64,000 bases of DNA. It comes from Coniferiporia sulphurascens. Lineage: Eukaryota > Basidiomycota > Agaricomycetes > Hymenochaetales > Hymenochaetaceae. The notes below the pieces were generated by a model. The model was not told where the DNA came from and did no database searches. It saw nothing but the letters and a program-made list of their open reading frames with translations. The stretch is from assembly GCA_002794785.1 (NCBI GenBank), contig NBBA01000005.1, positions 496,001 through 560,000 of the forward strand, in the 5' to 3' direction. The number at the start of each line of letters is the position of its first letter. Within the stretch, counting starts at the first letter, position 1. The position numbers and the translations under genes are program-made. Positions 1 through 10,567 of this stretch are shown one piece after another.

Positions 1-972
1 CTGCATAACCAAGGAGCATTTAAAGAGAAAGGTTTCACGGCAACCCTTATCGAAGCTCGATCTAGCCTTTCGGATATTTCAATGCAGCTCGATCAACTTC
101 TCGGACTTTCCTTCGACTCCGACTTCTCATTTTCATTGGCGGCAGTAATTTTTAAAGGCATCCGCCGTCCTCAACTCCAAGAGTCCGCAATTGGAGTACT
201 GCGTTGCCTTATCACTACTGCCGTTTCAACAATGCCAGTCCTTCCATCAGAGGCTCCTGTTCATAGCGATATCTTAGGATACTTCTTGGCACTTCTCTCG
301 GTTTCAACAACAGCTCAATCGTACCAGCAGCTTTTGCAAGAAGCTCATGTTGGTGCCGATTGGATACCAAAGAAGGAAACGTACAGCCGCTCTGAGGATG
401 ATGGAGACCAAGTTCCGCGTATCTCGTTTGACATTCTTGGATGCCATGACCCAACCACAGCACTTCTAGCGATTTCATTCCTTGGCTCTATTCTTTCCAG
501 CGCTCAGGTTGATGATGCCGAGTCTCAAATGCTTTTCTTGATTCTAAAGGACGCTTCATTGGTCTTCCCAGACGTTGTGTCTCTTGCGTGAGTCCCGGTT
601 GTTTTTGAGTCGAAGGAGGACAAAAAGTTCTGATTGCTTATTCACTTAACAACACACAGCTACGACGGCCTACAAGAGAAGGTTCATGATATCTTTACGA
701 CCTCGACTAACCCCTCAATCCTTTCATCTGCATCCACTATTTTCCGTGTGGCCATGGAAGACGCCGCTCAGAACGTCGCCGCAAAAGGCTCTACATCTAC
801 TCTAAGTACAGTTGACGAAGACGTCGCGTATGGCCAGAGACAGCTACATGCGTTAGAGGAGCTAAACATGCAAGGCCTAGCAAATACATTCCAATTTCTA
901 CCACTTAATCGTGGCCATGTCACGAAAGTCCTCAACTGGTTCCCCGAACTTATCTCGAAGATAATAGAGTAA
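1..972 (+). CDS. NF1: Neurofibromin/Ira-type RasGAP, C-terminal end (5' partial)
   Basis: The gene enters from the left edge. The frame is open from base 1 and continues after a 72-nt intron (588-659). About 300 C-terminal residues are visible. Their order matches the end of neurofibromin as I remember the human protein: QLDQLLGLSFDSDFSF, IFKGIRRP, YFLALLSVS, ASLVFPDVVSLA, and a last block ELNMQGLANTFQF just before the stop at 970-972. This family (yeast Ira1/2, human NF1) stimulates GTP hydrolysis by Ras and so dampens Ras-cAMP signalling in fungi. The GAP and Sec14-PH domains would lie to the left of the window and cannot be checked. The segment seen is the HEAT-like C-terminal region, which has no catalytic residues. 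The neighbouring peptidase gene converges on it tail to tail. The family call rests on several ordered motifs, so it is fairly firm; which paralogue it is cannot be decided. Confidence 0.82.
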
Positions 973-1671
973 TTTGGATACGCGTTCCTACCGCCACCTG
1001 CTCAAGTTCGGGTGCATTAATTTTGTGGCTTGTATAACATTCACTCCCTGTTCATTCATTAATTATTTGATTGCACGAGTTTCGTCATGTATTTTTTATT
1101 CGTTCGTTCGTTTGTTTGTCTGAGTAATGTAATTCTCGAGTTTGTTAGTGTGTTCTCGGCTTGTCTAGGGCGGAGCCCTTTGCGCGTGGCACATCAGTAA
1201 AGATAAATTGATGTACAAAATGTTTTTATCCATATCCGCCTGCTTGAGTCTTCGATAGACAGATAAGAAATTTGAGATCCGTTTTTCTATTGAGACGGAA
1301 CCGTCCTTAGGAGGTTGCTTGTCCAAGTGGGCAGGCTATCAAGTTTTTGATGATCGCCTTGACATGAAAATCAGAATTTTTGATACTCTTACAGAGCGCG
1401 TCAATCTCTACGGAATCAATTTGCTCACAATACGGGTGTGTCAGATATTTTTATTTCTCCAGACACTCAAGAGAAACGGAATCTACGCTACGAAGGCACG
1501 AAGCTAGAGTTTACAAGAGTTATACCACTGGCACTCAAAAAAGGACCCACCGAGCGATCTAGGCATTAGTCAAGGGAGATGCAAAGAAGTTTACATAAAC
1601 GCTTCCCAAACATCCACAAACTCGGCTCAAGATCTTTTCAAAAAGTTGAAAATAGTAGTACTCGCATCCTA
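973..1671. other. Convergent intergenic region
   Basis: About 700 bases lie between the stops of the neurofibromin-like gene and the S28 peptidase gene. The first 200 bases are T-rich with TTCGTTCGTTCG-like short repeats near 1095-1115, as expected for a 3' UTR. Short open frames at 1319-1562 show no codon bias or recognisable motif. No gene is supported here. Confidence 0.6.
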
Positions 1672-3916
1672 TCATGATATAACGGGCGTGCTGGACTTCC
1701 TAAGCCAGACATTGACAGGCTTGTTCGCTACCGTCGCGCTATCGCGGCGCAAGTGCTTCTTTGCTGAAGGCTCCCATGTCTTGAGCCAGATCTTCATGTA
1801 CGACAAAGCCTCCTGTTGGACGGCTAGAATCGTCGAGTCAACGATGCCTGCTGAGGTGATCAGGTCAGAGCAGTGGTAGCCGTTGCCGACTGCGATTGGC
1901 TGCGTGCTTGTGCTCTGGCGCGTGTGGAAGTCGGATGAGACTGTCGCGTCGCGCCATGGGTCACCTACGAGACGCAAAATCAGCGTTACATACTTCGAGA
2001 AAAAAACAAATAAGGTGAGACGCCGCTTACGCTGTCCGTTAGCGAAGAACAGGTGGTCCACGGTCTGATCCCAGCCGCCGTACGCCTGGTTCTGTGCGTC
2101 GACATTTGGTGCAGTAGGTTTGCTAAACTTCTCGGGGAACCAGTACGTGCACTGACGCTATACATATGCGATCTTGTTTTGTTAGTGATCTAGGAAAAGG
2201 TAGAGGCAAAACAAACCTCGTCGTATATAGGCTGGATAAGCCTTGAAGCAACGGTGGGCGTGCCAGTAGGAGCTCCATCTTGGAAGAAGCCGACTTGGTT
2301 GCATCTGTTGGTGTGTGTGGATTCAGTAGTTTTCTCGTTAGGTTTCAGTGAAGCCTTACACAATCCAGGTCCAAGAGCGGCCGGCGTTGTCAATGCTAGA
2401 AGTTCGGTAAAGTGTGAATGCTTTTCCAGGAATTGTAAGTGCAAGGCAAATTTGACATACGTTATGTCGGTCCAGTACGGTTGCGACGGGTCGTAAGTTC
2501 CTAAGCAATCCCTATCGAATAAACGTCAGTTCAAATTCAAAATGAGGCGCCTTTCTTCAAAGACTTACTCAGCGTCGTCATCTCCGCAAACTATAGAGCG
2601 ACTTTGAGTACGAGCGACATATATCATTAAGTAGAGAATGACTTACGTATCGAGTAATAAGTCGAGTTCCAGTAAGAGCCCCACGCCGTCAAAGCGTGAT
2701 CGAGACCCCATCCGGACGAATTAGCGGAAACACCGTCCTTGACTTCGATAGCATCACAGAAATCGAAGAACTGCGAGCCCGGTCCCGACGTTGGTGATAA
2801 GCTCTGCCAGTCCCACATGTTATTTCTCACTGTATAGACAAGCATGTTCAGCAGCAGTCTTGAACATAATGAGGGGTTCCTTACGGGCGCCGGCCACATC
2901 GTCCAGGTGGGTCATAACACCCAGCCCGAAGTTGTCCTTGATAGCTTGCTGCTGCGCTGCCGTTCCGGACGTGAAGACATCGTCTACATGCGCAATGACG
3001 GCCTGCACGTCTGCGGAACAGTTCTGAGGCATAAACTGGCGTTCGGGGTCGAAGTATTGCCAGAAGTAGGTGATAGACTCCACAACGGCAGAGGAAGCAT
3101 AACCAGCGAAGAAAACGTCGGGTTTGCTGGAAAATAAAATATTCAGTACCGGTGTTGTGCACAAAGGAAGTTATACTCACTTGGCCATAGTCCAGCCCGT
3201 TAGAGCACCTTGAAAGGTATCAATTAGAAAAGCTCCGAAGAAATTTTAGTTTGATTACCGCTGTAACTTCCTCCGATGAGGATCCATGGTGCCTTGCCAG
3301 GGGCCAAATTGTCACCATTAGGCATGGGGAGGTCCACGTTCTCGGCGAAGTACGCGAGGTCATCAATCGCTTGCTGGATTGTGTGGTATTCGAGGCTTGC
3401 TACGCTGAGGTTGTTGTACGGGTTGGAGAGACCGTAATAACGATGTTCTATGACAATAGTCGCTCCACTCTGTTGCTGCGCAATTAAGCCGTTCACAGTT
3501 TCGTTCGTGAGGTATCCCGTGTACGCTGGAAATACAATGTGATTTGTCAGAAAAGACCGTACGCGAGTAAATGCATGAATAATGGTTTGCTCACGCGCAG
3601 CGTTGGCCTCCCCGGGAGTCATCAGGATGATCGGGCCGCCGGACTCATAGAACTCATAGGTATGCCAGTAGCGTTGCTGGAAAGTGCCGAGGCTGGGGTT
3701 GGTGTGGTCAATGAGCTGGTCAAAGTAGTAGGTTGTGTTGTAGGGTGGTAACTGGGTTCCGTTACGGCTTGTTACGGGCCCGGCTGCTTTGATCTCAACG
3801 ATCGGTATGACCGGGGAAGGAGCTATGTTCTTATGGGCTCTTCGGTCGAGTCCGTGAACCTGGACGGAAACCGCTGCGACGAGTAGGAGGGCCAGACGAG
3901 GGAACGCGAAGACCAT
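1672..3916 (-). CDS. Secreted serine peptidase, family S28
   Basis: This is a prolyl-carboxypeptidase-like protease of the S28 family (PCP/DPP7/thymus-specific serine protease type), which cuts after proline near the ends of peptides. The ATG at 3916-3914 starts a hydrophobic signal peptide (FPRLALLLVAAVSVQVHG). A frame-compatible GTG three codons upstream is not used as the start. The N-terminal part has YYFDQLIDHTNPSLGTFQQRYW and GGPIILMTPGE, both typical of the family. The nucleophile motif is GGSYSG, split by an intron at 3258-3209, followed by ALTGWTMAK. The charge-relay Asp is in NGQR/DPWRD near 1950-2045 and the His in GNGYHCSDL near 1870-1890, so the triad looks complete. Several short introns (for example after MAK and after DDVAGAR) fragment the gene. 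NNTTYY, NLSV and other N-glycosylation sequons fit secretion. In fungi such enzymes are usually used in acidic extracellular protein digestion. No truncation is seen. Confidence 0.9.
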
Positions 3917-6279
3917 GGCGGGCACACGGGAGGAGTTGCGAGTGGGGGCCGACGCGACATGTTCAGAGCCGTTGCGGTTTATTTAAGAGAGCACAGTTGG
4001 CCGGGGTAGCACGCGGTATACGAAGAAGCGAATTTGATAAGAGACTTGGCGCGCATGAGGTCTTGCTATGCTGGAACTCCGGCGGGGCCGGTGCACTGTC
4101 GTTGCGGGAAGCTTTTGCCAGGTAGCGAGTCCGCGGGCCGGTGATGGGGGTGTAGTGCTGGCAATTGTTGGAAGAGAATAGAACGGGCGCTATCAACTTA
4201 TGAAGGAACCCAATAGACTGATGATCAGTCGTCAACGGTTGGAATAGCAGATGCGGTGCCGCTTTGTATGCTTGCGAAGACCGATGATGCACATGCCTAC
4301 TACCTTGTGGCGTATTTTTAGTAGCAGATTCTAAAGTTGATTCTACCTCACGTGGTCAAGAAGCAAGATAAGTACATGCGCGACGCGGACTAGAGGCGAG
4401 CACTGGCACCGCAAGACTTATGCACAAGGTCGCGGCATACAAGTGACGGCAGACAACAATGTGATCGCGGGACGGGGAGGGGAAGCAGCAAGTCAAAAAA
4501 AAGTGTTTTTACTCGGCAGGGAGGCGGAGCGGCTCGAAGCCATTCAAGGCCGAGCAGGTCCGGGCTGAAATGGGCGCGATACGACAGAAGTTGAATCTCT
4601 TATCTGGACAGGTATTGGGCTCATTGTATCATAGCACGCCTGCTCTTCGAGTATTTTGTCGTTGCTTTAAAATCCCATATATTCGCATAGTTCCGAACCT
4701 CTTAAGAGAGGTTGTGTAGGAACCAAATTAAAGTGGTTGGTGGGTGTTAGTCACGGTCACCAAGGCATTTCGAGAATTGCTGATCAAAAACTTCGCAGCT
4801 CTAATCAGCGACCGTCGACACCGTTCAATCGTCCATGGACTCTTTCAGGAAAGTGTTGCCGTCGGGGAAGCGGGACCTCCGAGGGCGCTTGCAGCATTAC
4901 TAGCCAATATTGATATCCGCGGCAATTTTTGTTGGTCTACAGCAACAGGGTCGGCTCTTGGATGGGTCGGCTTGAAGTTTGGGCCGGTAATCATTTACGC
5001 GTGCACATGTCGTTGAGGCCGCTGCGTTTATCCAATCTTCCTTCGAGTGCAAGTGGATCCTGAATTCAAAAACCCAGCTGCAAACAATATTAATTCAAGA
5101 GGTGCATTATCACGGGTTTTCTTCTTTTTGACTTTTCCAGAACTGAGCCCTCCATCTGGTTGCGACTGTCGACGAACACCCTCCGCCCTCTTGCTCGTCC
5201 ATCCTAGTACAACGCCATCGGCGAGAAAGTTCTCTTCTGAAGACACACACCTTTACTCAAACAGAGTGATATTCTACCTAGTGATGACTCTTCCGAAGGC
5301 ATCTTCTATCTTCACTGGTACCACCATGACTGTTGGCGACTCCGGCTCTGTTTCATGTCTGCTGTTCTTGCGATAATTCTGCGTCGCCCCGGGACAAGCC
5401 TAAAGACCCCTTCCATCCGTGAGGAAACAGTTGTGGCGGAGCTGCGTTTAAAACATATCCACTCTGTAAGTACGCCTCTTGGACATCGGCCTTCTCGGAA
5501 TGGAAAAGCACTTTCCTACTGGTATCCCTTCCTTATTTGGAAGGACCTTTGTTCAGTCTTCGAAGCACTTCAAGTTAGGGTCGGTGCGTATTGCGCAGTC
5601 AAAGGCTTTACTGGACGAAGACAACGAAAGCAGTTTTTCCAAGCGGTGTCAGTATCACTCTATAGAAAGGGTCCTGTGTTAACTGACAGCGAAGGCCTGG
5701 GAGGGACAAGAGTGTAAAAGTCCCGAAGGACAGGAAAGACAGGACAGTCACTAGGACGAACCTCTTTACTTCCCCGCTAGGTTTCGCGATGATCGCAAGG
5801 GCAATGCGACTTGTTCGTGCCCCCCTCGAGGGCAAATGCCTACCACCAGGGATCAACCGTCGCTTTTATTTCTTGCACTGCAACACAGAGGACTATATTG
5901 GATCCGTCCGGCTTATTCCATGGCTCTGTAGGCTTAATGAGGGGCTTTGTTTTCCCAAAATAAAAGCCCGCCGTGTGTAAGTATAGAGCAGCAGTGACAG
6001 GAGGAAGAAAGAAAAAAATGCGCGTAGAGCGGCGGGAAGGGTCCCAACGAGGATCGCGGCGATTGGATTTTTCTCATGAACACGTCTTCTGCTTTGAGGT
6101 ATAGCGGGATTACGAGATTCCTGGCTTCTGGGTGCACCGCAGCAGAAGGGCGGAGGAAAAATTAAAAAAACCCCTTTATCATGCCCTCGAGCCCGGAGGG
6201 ACCTTCTTTTTAGTTACTCGTCTACGCTCGTCCTTCGTCGCCTTCGGACTTTGCCCCTGTCCACCCCACCCCCCCTGCT
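3917..6279. other. Gene-poor intergenic region
   Basis: The left part is the promoter side of the S28 peptidase gene. A run of short open frames (4744-5016, 5047-5376, 5355-5717, 5479-5682) shows no shared frame, splice continuity or recognisable motif. The region could hold decayed coding sequence, but I cannot support a gene. From about 6225 to 6275 a C-rich tract (CCCCACCCCCCCTG) sits just before the ATG at 6280 and resembles a fungal core-promoter pyrimidine tract. Confidence 0.45.
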
Positions 6280-6982
6280 ATGGGTCTCCGCGAGAACTCG
6301 TATCGGACGTCGGTCTATCCCTCGCTCAGCTTGGTAGTCAACACGTACGTTCTGCGGCGCGGCACACGCGTGCCGGGAAAGTGCACTGGCTGTACCAAGG
6401 TCGACTGGACGATGGTACGTGATTTCGCGGCAAGACGTTTCGTTAATAGCTTATTTCTTCTTTGTATTGGCAGATGACGATTGACTATCGAGACGAGGAG
6501 GACGGCGAGTTCGTCCGGACTGCGGTTGCACACGTGCGTATATTTTTTTTGTGAGTTTACAGCGTTTTGTCTCAATTTCTTTATCACTACTGTCTTGTGG
6601 TGCTTGGCTGTACGTAGTCTGAGTCCTCGGTCTCGGACGCGTTCCTCCCTCATGCACACTTGATGCAGGGCTCGCGAGAAACTGGCATCGCGCCGGTGGA
6701 CGACGACGCGATGACGCTCGTCAGCGTCCTGGACTTGGATGGAGACGCAGCATTTGCCGCCGCCACCGCCGCCACCGGAGCTCAGCTTCAGCTCCAGGCC
6801 GCGTATAACTTCATAAGGCCGGGACGCGTCTACGCCGTGAGCAACCAACCGTACTCCCCAGCCTATTTTTCTATCCTCCCGCCTACGTCTCCTGAGTTAA
6901 TTTTTTCAACACCTCCTATCAGACATGCAGACGTTTTTTCGAACGGGGCGTCCGTTCGTTTCGCAAGGTTGGCCCGCACTAA
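6280..6982 (+). CDS. Small hypothetical protein (four exons)
   Basis: I do not recognise this protein. The model is built from splice logic. ATG 6280 opens MGLRENSYRTSVYPSLSLV and runs through VPGKCTGCTKVDWTM to a donor GTACGT at 6415. The next exon starts after TTGGCAG at 6474 (MTIDYRDEEDGEFVRTAVAH). A third follows GATGCAG at 6668 (GSRETGIAPVDDDAMTL ... AAYNFIRPGRVYA). The last follows CTATCAG at 6921 and encodes CRRFFERGVRSFRKVGPH before a TAA at 6980-6982. All junctions keep the frame. The predicted product is about 140 residues, with a CxxC pair in exon 1, a low-complexity Ala/Gln patch and a basic Arg/Phe-rich C-terminus. It has no signal peptide or clear membrane segment. The coherent last exon is the main reason to believe it. 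More exons could lie upstream. Confidence 0.45.
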
Positions 6983-7458
6983 GAACGAAGGCGGAGAAAG
7001 AAAGAAAAAAAACTCGGAAACTTCTAATCGGACGGAAAAAAAGATTCATGGGTCCGGACTATATGAGCTCGAAAAAAAGGGGGGAGACGCTTCCACCCCC
7101 ACGGCTTCTTTTCTTTTCTGATGACTGCTCTATGCTAGACGCTCCTGGCTTATATATTTGTACGGCCAGCTTTGCTTTCTTGTTTACTGCCCCCGCTTTG
7201 GAATCGTTCCCATTTCGTATTTGTCTTCTCGTACTTCCTAAGTGCATCGTCTTATAGACAGTTCTTTATTTCCCATACTTCCCATCTCGCTCATATTAAG
7301 TCAACAGTAGTCTCTGAGTAATCCACAAAGCTGATCCGGTATCGCTCTATCCCTTGTAAATATAGTCCCATTCGTACCATAGAAATCGTATTAAACAGAC
7401 AACTCGCTAAGCAATATATACAACAGAGTGCACTAGATTGTCGTACTGGACTCATTCA
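6983..7458. other. Convergent intergenic region
   Basis: About 475 bases separate the small hypothetical gene from the end of the EVE-domain fragment on the other strand. It begins with A-rich sequence (GAAAGAAAAAAAACTC) and becomes T-rich, as expected for two opposed 3' UTRs. I see no open frame with coding character. Confidence 0.5.
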
Positions 7459-8516
7459 TCACTTTCTCGCCCGAGTCGACCTTCTTAGCACCCGCCCCTC
7501 TTGGGCTTCCCCGCTCTTCCCTCCATCTCCGCCGAGTGTGCTCGCTTTCCGCTTCCTAGTCGACGTTCTCGTTTTGCCTCCTTTTGGTTCGACGCGGGTT
7601 TCGCTAGAAGGTGATAAAGATGGCCATACAGATGGCGCGATACCGCTGGCGTCGTTTTTCTCGCTTCCGGATCCTTCTGCCGTGTTGGCGCCAGCGCCAG
7701 CCTTCGTTGGGCGCGTCGGGCGGCTCGCTGAAACAAAGACAAAGCCCCGAAACACGAAAAAAATGTCAACGATAACCCTGATACGTGCCGCCGCAGCAAG
7801 CAGAGCGTCCTGAATCACCTTTTGCACTCGCCTTGGAACTCGCTTTCCCCTTCCCCTTCCCGTTTCCTTTCGACTGTCGCGTTTCGTGGTCATACTCCGG
7901 CTCCGGCTCCGGCTCTAACTCTAGCTCTAGCCCCGTTTCCGACTTCAACTCCTCCGGGTCAGCACTCTTCGCAGTCCCTACCCCGCCCTTCTTCGCGTTT
8001 TTCCTGCCCTTAGTGCCCGTACCGCGACCGAGGGAATCCTCATCCCACCCGCCCCGCTCAGCGAGCAACTGCACAGCAGCCCACGCCTCTTCCTCGACGG
8101 GCTGCACACTCAGGCGACCGCGGTTGACCAAGGCCATCCCTGCTCCGACACCCAAAACGAACAAACAATATGCGTACGTGAGCGAACATGGTTATTCAGT
8201 TTGGTTTGGGAATGTGGTAAGCGGACCTTTGATTGCGCGCACGCCGGTTTCGCCGATGTACGCTACGTCGGGCGGGAGGTCCGACTCCGACTTCGACTCC
8301 GCTGACGAGTCGAGGGCGGCGAGGCGCTTGAAGAGCGCGAGCGGTACGAAGTGCGTGCAGCGCGCTTTGAAGGTGACGTCGACCATGAACCACCGCGGAG
8401 CGGTTTTGTCCGATTTCTAAAGTTTTTTTTGATGTGCCGGAGTGAGCTGGTTTGAAGGGATGTGAGGGAGAGGGAAGAGAGGGTGTGGACGCACGGCATC
8501 GTAGTATGGATGTGCG
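7459..8516 (-). pseudogene. EVE-domain (THYN1-like) gene, 5' half missing
   Basis: The visible protein starts with the second half of an EVE domain: HPYYDA, a short intron, then KSDKTAPRWFMVDVTF, THFVPLALF, VAYIGETGVRAI and [21 protein letters not shown] domains (thymocyte nuclear protein 1, YTH/PUA-like fold) bind modified nucleobases or RNA. The C-terminal tail is long and disordered, with Lys/Gly/Glu repeats ([19 protein letters not shown]) and a basic end (RVLRRSTRARK). One further intron near 7735-7830 ends in TTTCAG. The expected N-terminal half (WLMKSEP and the GIAG-type loop) is not present on this strand up to the next gene. Just upstream of the first recognisable codons lies a run of 15 A residues in the sense direction (forward T at 8518-8532), an unlikely splice acceptor tract. 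I therefore call it a 5'-truncated fragment. A distant first exon or an assembly fault remains possible. Confidence 0.6.
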
Positions 8517-8517
8517 C

Positions 8518-8532
8518 TTTTTTTTTTTTTTT
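8518..8532. repeat. Homopolymer T15 (A15 on the minus strand)
   Basis: Fifteen consecutive T residues lie exactly where the homology of the EVE-domain fragment stops. On the gene's own strand this is a poly(A) run immediately 5' of the first conserved codons. Such a run can be the tail of a retroposed insertion, a replication-slippage tract or a collapsed assembly junction. Confidence 0.9.
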
Positions 8533-10567
8533 GGAGAAGTAGATTCGTTTTTTTAGTCGGGTAGGTTCAGCTAGTCGTTAGCGGGATAGGAGAGGACTGA
8601 CGGGTCCCAAGCGGTATCTAAACCGGATCGAACCCGGTGTTTTGTTCAGAAATCTGGTTGTACAGCTATTACGGAAGATGTCGCTGCTTACAGTCTGGGT
8701 ATGCTTCCTTCGCAACCTAAGGCGGCGAGACGTAGGTGTCACTTAATATCCATCATTTAAATAATTTAAACATGATTCACGCACTTCTGCGAAAGCAGCG
8801 ACGCCTGTAATCGGAGGAAAAGAGTATTCATGAACACCCAAAAAAGCCACTTTCAAGGAAGGCGATTCTGGTTTGTGCTTACCCGGGACCTTGCAATTGG
8901 AGTGATAGAATAGGACCTATGAGCCACGATACTGGTTCAGCTCCGACGAAGAGTCAAGAGCTACTTTAACTAGCCTTGTCTCCAACTTTCATCGACTGCA
9001 TGAGTTTCTTCGCCTCATGGTTTCGCACACCCTCCCAGGGCGTTGTCCGCACGGCCTCGAAGTCATCTACGCTGAACTGCAGTTTTTCATCATCAGCTGA
9101 GGCTATTCAAGATGTTGGATGTTCAAATGGGGCTTTTGGAGTACCGAGGTCGGAGAACCAGACGAAATAGTACATGGACAACGATTTTACCTTTACGTCT
9201 TTGCCCTTTTCGATACGCGAGTTTGGCTCAGCTTTCATTAACCAGTGCCTTTGAGGCATTGTCCTTGTGCGTTCAGCGCTCTGGGCGTTGGTTGCTTAAT
9301 AAGGATCCGTACTAGGAGGGTAAACTTGAAGCACTGCAGTGAGCTCTCGGCGGCGACGGATCAGCAGACGCGTCGGGTGACGTGACGAAGCGTGTTCTCA
9401 CGTGGTTTCTGTATTATTTCTTCCTCGGCGTCCTCGGATATCCGACTCTATAACTTTACTAGAAGCGTGTACTGAACACCCACCGGACCACAAAAGGTCG
9501 TTACCAGCAGTCTGATTGGCGAATTTTATGACTCAAGACAGGAAAACGTACGACTGATTTGATGCCGCCAATCAAGAAGTACGCATCATTAAGTGACTTG
9601 GGCGCTACGATATTCGGCTCTTTGACATCATTTATACCTATGGGTCGGCTTTGGCTAAAATGCCTTAAAGCACGGACCGACTCCAGCACCGCAGCCCGCG
9701 GAAAGTCCTCAGACTATGCCTGATACTGACGTCAACTGCGGAGGGTTTGTATTCTGAATTCTTGGCGTGTCTCGCACCGCTGGTTTGTGTCCTGACGGCG
9801 GCGGGTGGAGAAGATCATTGTTGCGGTATGTTCGCGCATTTGATGTTTATTGAAATTAGCATGTTCAGGTATGTACTCGGTGTAAGTGCCTGTTTTTCTC
9901 ACCCGAGTATAGTGTGAGCTTCGGCGTATTTGAGTTCAAGATTTGCAAGAGAAACCGTGAACCTACGAAATGCGCAGTCCAGGTTCTGATCGTCCACAAG
10001 CCTGCACCGCGTGGGGTAGGCGTTCCGTATGCAGGTCGGGCGGGGGTTATTTGAAATTACTGAATGTGGTTCGGCATCTTACCCGGAGCATTCTTAGTGG
10101 GGCCGTTCTTGGTCCGTCTATGAGTGCTGCGCTTTTGGTCACCTGAGGTTTTAATGCGCGACAACTTTGAAGTGGTTTATTCGTTGCAATAGCTTGTAGA
10201 AAATAACTGGAGGGCTTCGCCCTCCAATAAATGGCTGGCAGGTTCGCAGACTAGAGTGTGTCGAGGATTAAAATGAACGAATGAGGTCCGGTCGGCAGCC
10301 GAATTGAGATAGAAATAGAGCGCGGGTATCCGTACGGGGTCACACGCGTGGCACGCTGAGCGCCCCAAGGCTGTGTCTCAGTCGGGTGGGAGAACGATCT
10401 GCGAAGCCATCACCCCGCAGTCGAGGGCTGACCTGAATACATAAAAGACCCCTTCGCGTCGTTCTCTTTTGCTTTCCCATCCCGCCCCTCCGCCCTCCCC
10501 CTGCTCAACTGTACTTGCCAAGTACTCCTTATTCGGATCGTCTATTAATTTGCCCCCATCACTCGTA
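8533..10567. other. Intergenic region between EVE fragment and stomatin gene
   Basis: About 2 kb with no supported gene. On the minus strand near 8623-8634 there is a GGTTCGATCC sequence that matches a Pol III B box, about 100 bases before the A15 run. No matching tRNA fold is present. From 10440 to 10510 the plus strand is C/T-rich (CCCATCCCGCCCCTCCGCCCTCCCCC), which fits the promoter or 5' UTR of the stomatin-family gene that starts at 10568. The middle part (9000-10150) has only short, unrelated open frames. Confidence 0.45.

Noticed and set aside
4744..5717. Series of plus-strand frames as a decayed gene or transposon
   Set aside because: I could not find any transposase, reverse transcriptase or other motif, nor a set of joinable exons.
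8617..8640. tRNA gene suggested by GGTTCGATCC
   Set aside because: No acceptor or anticodon stem can be drawn and the putative T arm pairs only at one base pair in the correct register.
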